A stretch of DNA of 64,000 nt, from assembly GCF_001577525.1 (NCBI RefSeq), contig NZ_CP013015.1:1681667-1745666 (forward strand), written 5' to 3'. Below, in pieces: positions 61,215 to 64,000 of the stretch. A model generated the notes under the pieces. That model saw nothing but the letters and a program-made list of their open reading frames with translations. It ran no database searches and was not told the DNA's origin. The DNA comes from Candidatus Desulfofervidus auxilii (GTDB lineage Bacteria; Desulfobacterota; Desulfofervidia; Desulfofervidales; Desulfofervidaceae). The stretch's first letter is position 1, and the number at the start of each line of letters is the position of its first letter. The position numbers were made by a program, and so were the translations under genes.

Positions 61215-62027
61215 ATGCTTAGCTGGGGACAAATAGGGGTTTTATTTGCAGTTTTTTTTGGTGTTTCAGTCGTCTTTATGATGTTTGGTCAGGGTGGAGG
61301 AGCGATTTTTGTGCCTATGCTTTTGGCCTTTGGCCTGCCTCTTTATAAAGCAGCAGCTACCAGTCAGGTCTTGATTATAGCTGCTACTATTTCGGCTATG
61401 TTGGTGTTTCAAAAGGCCAAGATGATAGATTGGTGGTTAGCTTTAATTGTTGAACCACCTACCAATTTAGGGGCCTTTTTAGGTGGGTATTTTTCTCCAT
61501 ATTTTCCACCTATGTTTTCCAAACTGGTCTTTGCTGGCATTTTGCTCATTGGTGCCTATTTTATGATTAAGCCTATTCAAGAAGCTGAGAAGACCTATCC
61601 GGTCATTAAAAGGCACTGGTTTTGCTTACGCCGTAAAATAGGTGGATTTGAGTATCACTTAAATCTGCTGGTTATTATTCCCATTATGATTCTAGCAGGT
61701 TTTATTGCTGGTATGCTTGGGGTAGGTGGTGGGCTTTTCAAAGTGCCTGCACTGGTGCTTTTGGGTGGTGTGCCCATGAAGATTGCGGTTGGCTCTTCCA
61801 GTTTGATGATTGGTATTACGGCCTTAACTGGCCTTATTGGTCATACATTAGTAGGGCATTTTGATCCCAGATTGGCATTAGTTTTAGGTGGAGCTGTCTT
61901 TTCTGGCGCTCAGGTAGGGGCAAGATTAGGGGTAAAGATTGACAAAAAGAAACATAAAAAATATTTTGGCTATCTCCTCATCTTTATTGCCTGTTGGATG
62001 GTTTATATGGCGTTTAAGAGAGGTTAA
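61215..62027 (+). CDS. TauE/SafE-family anion exporter
   Basis: 270 residues, about 7-8 membrane segments. The family repeat is visible twice: FGQGGGAIFVPMLLAFGLPLYKAAATSQ near the start (split by the GGG turn) and GMLGVGGGLFKVPALVLLGG in the second half. Members export sulfite, sulfoacetate or similar anions. It lies between an FmdE gene and the octaheme cytochrome, so a sulfur-oxyanion substrate is plausible but inferred. Confidence 0.88.
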   Translation: MLSWGQIGVLFAVFFGVSVVFMMFGQGGGAIFVPMLLAFGLPLYKAAATSQVLIIAATISAMLVFQKAKMIDWWLALIVEPPTNLGAFLGGYFSPYFPPMFSKLVFAGILLIGAYFMIKPIQEAEKTYPVIKRHWFCLRRKIGGFEYHLNLLVIIPIMILAGFIAGMLGVGGGLFKVPALVLLGGVPMKIAVGSSSLMIGITALTGLIGHTLVGHFDPRLALVLGGAVFSGAQVGARLGVKIDKKKHKKYFGYLLIFIACWMVYMAFKRG

Positions 62028-62029
62028 AT

Positions 62030-63964
62030 ATGAAATACCTGCTCTATATGTTGCTTGCCCTTTTTGTAGGGGCAGCCATTGCTGTTATTATTGTTACTGG
62101 GGGTTCACAGTGTCCAAGAAAAATCTATTTACGTGACGAAAACGGAAATATTATCACTCCTCAAAGCACTGCCCCTTATAGTCCTCGCCAAACATGTGGT
62201 CTTTCTGATTGCCATGACTATGAGAAGATCGTTAAAGGCTACCACTTCACTCAAGGCTGGGGGGAAAAGGTAAAAAAAGAAGATAAGGTTATTTATCCGT
62301 GGCTTTTAAGTTATGGCAATTATGGTGGAAGATGGTGTCCTACAGCACCTAATTTCCACTGGGTAAGTCCTTTAAAAATCTCTTCTCCTTTACAGTCAGA
62401 CCTTACTTCCTTTACCTTTGCCGTAAATTGTGGTGTGTGTCATCCAGGTGGAAATACCATGGAGCATGACCGTCAAGGACATCGTTATGATGTTTACTTA
62501 AAAAAGCACCCTGAACTTGCTAAAGATCCCACAAATGGTGATTATTACCAAAGTAAATGGGATAAGACAGGTGTAATAGAAGCAGATTGCCTTTTGTGCC
62601 ACTTAAAAGGTTATAATTTTAAGATTCGCTGGAGTCAAATTAAGAATCTGAATTTTAAGTGGGCATCAACTGCAGCCAGTCATCTAGGAGAAGTGATTGG
62701 CACTGTAAAAAATGGACAAAAACCTATTGTTCGGTATAACCCACGGCTTTTTGATGAAAAAAATATGGTTTCTTTGACTATCACAAAAAAGGTAGATGAT
62801 AGAATTTGTATTGAATGCCATAAATTCTCTGATTGGAAAAAGCGGGGGGTGACTTGGAATGCTCAACATGATGTTCATCTTAAAAATGATATTCATTGTG
62901 TAGATTGTCATACTGCAGGCATGTTGGCCTTAGATTCCAGAATCAAAGGCAAGGAAAGACATCAATTTGCCAAAGGTGATGACCCAGGTATTTGGGTAAG
63001 GAATGATTTAGACAATACTTTAAGTTGTAAGACTTGTCATAATCGTGGATTAAAACGCATTTATATGTGGGGACACAAACTTATTTTAGGTAAGTGCTTT
63101 GAAAAGCTTGATTGCACTGTCTGTCATATTCCTAAGCACTATACTCAAGCAGCCTTGATTCAGGATAGCACGGTTTTTAATAAAGATGCAAAGATTCCCC
63201 AAGCTAAAAGGATATGGACATATTATGGACAGGAAGCAGGATATTACAATTATTATTTTGATTTATTGAGCTTTCTTCCTGACCAGCCTCCTCATTTTTG
63301 GTCACCTGAGCTTTGTGTTTATAAAGACAAAATATATCCTATTAACAAGACTCATTCTATCTGGATAGGCATAAAAGAGCCTGATAAAAAAGGCATCATG
63401 CAGATCTCCATGCATAGACTATTAGTAATGTGGCAAAAACATTTTGAAGAAGGTAAATACAAAACACTTGACTTAATTAAGGATGATAATGGAGATGGAC
63501 ATCCAGAGGTAAATACAGCTCAGGAAAGGGAAGCCATTATAAAAGCAGTGAAGGCATTTTTAGCTGATGAAAAAATTGATTTAGGGAAAAAACAGATTGT
63601 TTTGGTGGTAGATAACCTCCTTTATATTGACAGCAATCATTATAAAATTTTACCTAAAACTAGTTATGAGAACAGTCCTTATGCCTCAGCCTTTAAATTG
63701 ACTCACGATGTGGCTCCAAAGGAAAAAGCACTTGGTTATGAAACTTGTGAAGAATGTCACTCTCCTCATAGTAAATTTTTCTATCGCCCTGTGCTGGTCA
63801 GACTATGGGATGAAAATGGGAATGCCTTATGGGAGCCCCAATATAAAACATTAGGTTATACAAAAGAACAGGTGGAACATTTAACCCATCTCAAAATTTC
63901 TACTTTTAAGGAATATCTTCATACCTTATTTAACGCCTGGAATTCGTTCTGGAGAGGCGAATAG
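62030..63964 (+). CDS. Octaheme c-type cytochrome
   Basis: 644 residues. A short cytoplasmic end and one N-terminal membrane segment (YLLYMLLALFVGAAIAVIIV) serve as anchor. Eight c-heme sites: an unusual CX4CH (CGLSDCH, residue 56) and seven CXXCH at about 134, 187, 260, 290, 333, 362 and 573. The 210-residue gap before the last heme suggests an inserted domain. The layout is like octaheme tetrathionate/nitrite-reductase-type cytochromes but the active-site Lys is not identifiable here. It should move electrons in the periplasm. It starts 2 nt after TauE. Confidence 0.9.
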   Translation: MKYLLYMLLALFVGAAIAVIIVTGGSQCPRKIYLRDENGNIITPQSTAPYSPRQTCGLSDCHDYEKIVKGYHFTQGWGEKVKKEDKVIYPWLLSYGNYGGRWCPTAPNFHWVSPLKISSPLQSDLTSFTFAVNCGVCHPGGNTMEHDRQGHRYDVYLKKHPELAKDPTNGDYYQSKWDKTGVIEADCLLCHLKGYNFKIRWSQIKNLNFKWASTAASHLGEVIGTVKNGQKPIVRYNPRLFDEKNMVSLTITKKVDDRICIECHKFSDWKKRGVTWNAQHDVHLKNDIHCVDCHTAGMLALDSRIKGKERHQFAKGDDPGIWVRNDLDNTLSCKTCHNRGLKRIYMWGHKLILGKCFEKLDCTVCHIPKHYTQAALIQDSTVFNKDAKIPQAKRIWTYYGQEAGYYNYYFDLLSFLPDQPPHFWSPELCVYKDKIYPINKTHSIWIGIKEPDKKGIMQISMHRLLVMWQKHFEEGKYKTLDLIKDDNGDGHPEVNTAQEREAIIKAVKAFLADEKIDLGKKQIVLVVDNLLYIDSNHYKILPKTSYENSPYASAFKLTHDVAPKEKALGYETCEECHSPHSKFFYRPVLVRLWDENGNALWEPQYKTLGYTKEQVEHLTHLKISTFKEYLHTLFNAWNSFWRGE

Positions 63965-64000
63965 TGTGTGAAAAGACCATTTGGGTAGGGCTATCCTTAC
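63964..64000 (+). CDS. Possible start of a further gene, cut by the window edge
   Basis: GTG at 63964 overlaps the cytochrome stop (TAGTG) and is open to the end of the window (MCEKTIWVGLSL...), with a hydrophobic trend as in a signal peptide. Twelve codons are too few to identify. Confidence 0.3.
   Translation, partial: MCEKTIWVGLSL

Noticed and set aside
1-64000. CRISPR array or tandem repeat arrays
   Set aside because: No regularly spaced 25-40-nt direct repeats were found; the GC-rich palindromes are single and far apart.

Overview
This window comes from an AT-rich bacterial chromosome. The gene set suggests a sulfur-metabolising, probably anaerobic and possibly thermophilic member of Desulfobacterota or Thermodesulfobacteria (Candidatus Desulfofervidus-like). 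That placement is an inference from four things: two AMP-forming acetyl-CoA synthetases with an acetate-type symporter, an octaheme cytochrome c beside a TauE exporter and an FmdE protein, the order ispE / tRNA-Gln / prs / rplY-ctc / pth, and a four-subunit succinate dehydrogenase/fumarate reductase. There is no rRNA, no CRISPR array and no intact insertion sequence.

Layout. 1-4.3 kb: the end of a degenerate GGDEF gene, a short UvrA-like ATPase, and an ECF sigma / anti-sigma / Spy-like set. 4.5-14.3 kb: an acetate block, with one acs on the plus strand. On the minus strand an operon holds a second acs, a sodium:solute symporter, a 28-residue membrane peptide, a CBS-DUF294 nucleotidyltransferase, a DEDDh exonuclease and a cNMP-CBS-DUF294 paralogue whose nucleotidyltransferase motif is destroyed. 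14.6-20.3 kb: a CsgG-like lipoprotein, a class V aminotransferase, serA, a DUF1844 protein and an HtrA protease. 20.3-31.1 kb: ispE (apparently starting at ATT), tRNA-Gln, prs, rplY/ctc, pth, purF, kdsD-like, a dapA-like gene, pfkA and scpA-scpB, the last pair split by an MNT-HEPN toxin-antitoxin pair, then rluB. 31.1-35.2 kb: a potassium channel, manC, prmA and rsmE.

35.2-38.6 kb is an accessory, decaying stretch: a secreted beta-rich protein, two adjacent broken genes, tRNA-Pro and a gene-free segment with MITE-like ends. 38.6-43.2 kb: pyrB (behind an attenuator-like hairpin that traps a Shine-Dalgarno sequence in front of a four-codon minicistron), pyrC and two PATAN/DUF4388-like genes. 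43.3-46.4 kb: a TetR-controlled EmrAB-type efflux operon. 46.5-46.9 kb: a decayed IS1634-like transposase with a GC-rich palindrome at an internal deletion. 47.1-49.7 kb: a TrkA-Usp fusion and a CPA2 antiporter. 49.8-51.8 kb: three unrecognised genes. 51.9-56.9 kb: era, fabD and sdhCDAB. 57-58 kb: a glycosyltransferase.

58.4-64 kb is the most unusual functional cluster: a UPF0718/ArsP-like permease, a thioredoxin-like CPSC protein, an ArsR repressor behind a consensus sigma-70 promoter, an FmdE protein with a zinc ribbon, a TauE/SafE exporter and an octaheme cytochrome c. It looks like one ArsR-controlled system joining metal or sulfur sensing, export and periplasmic electron transfer. Its substrate cannot be read from the sequence.
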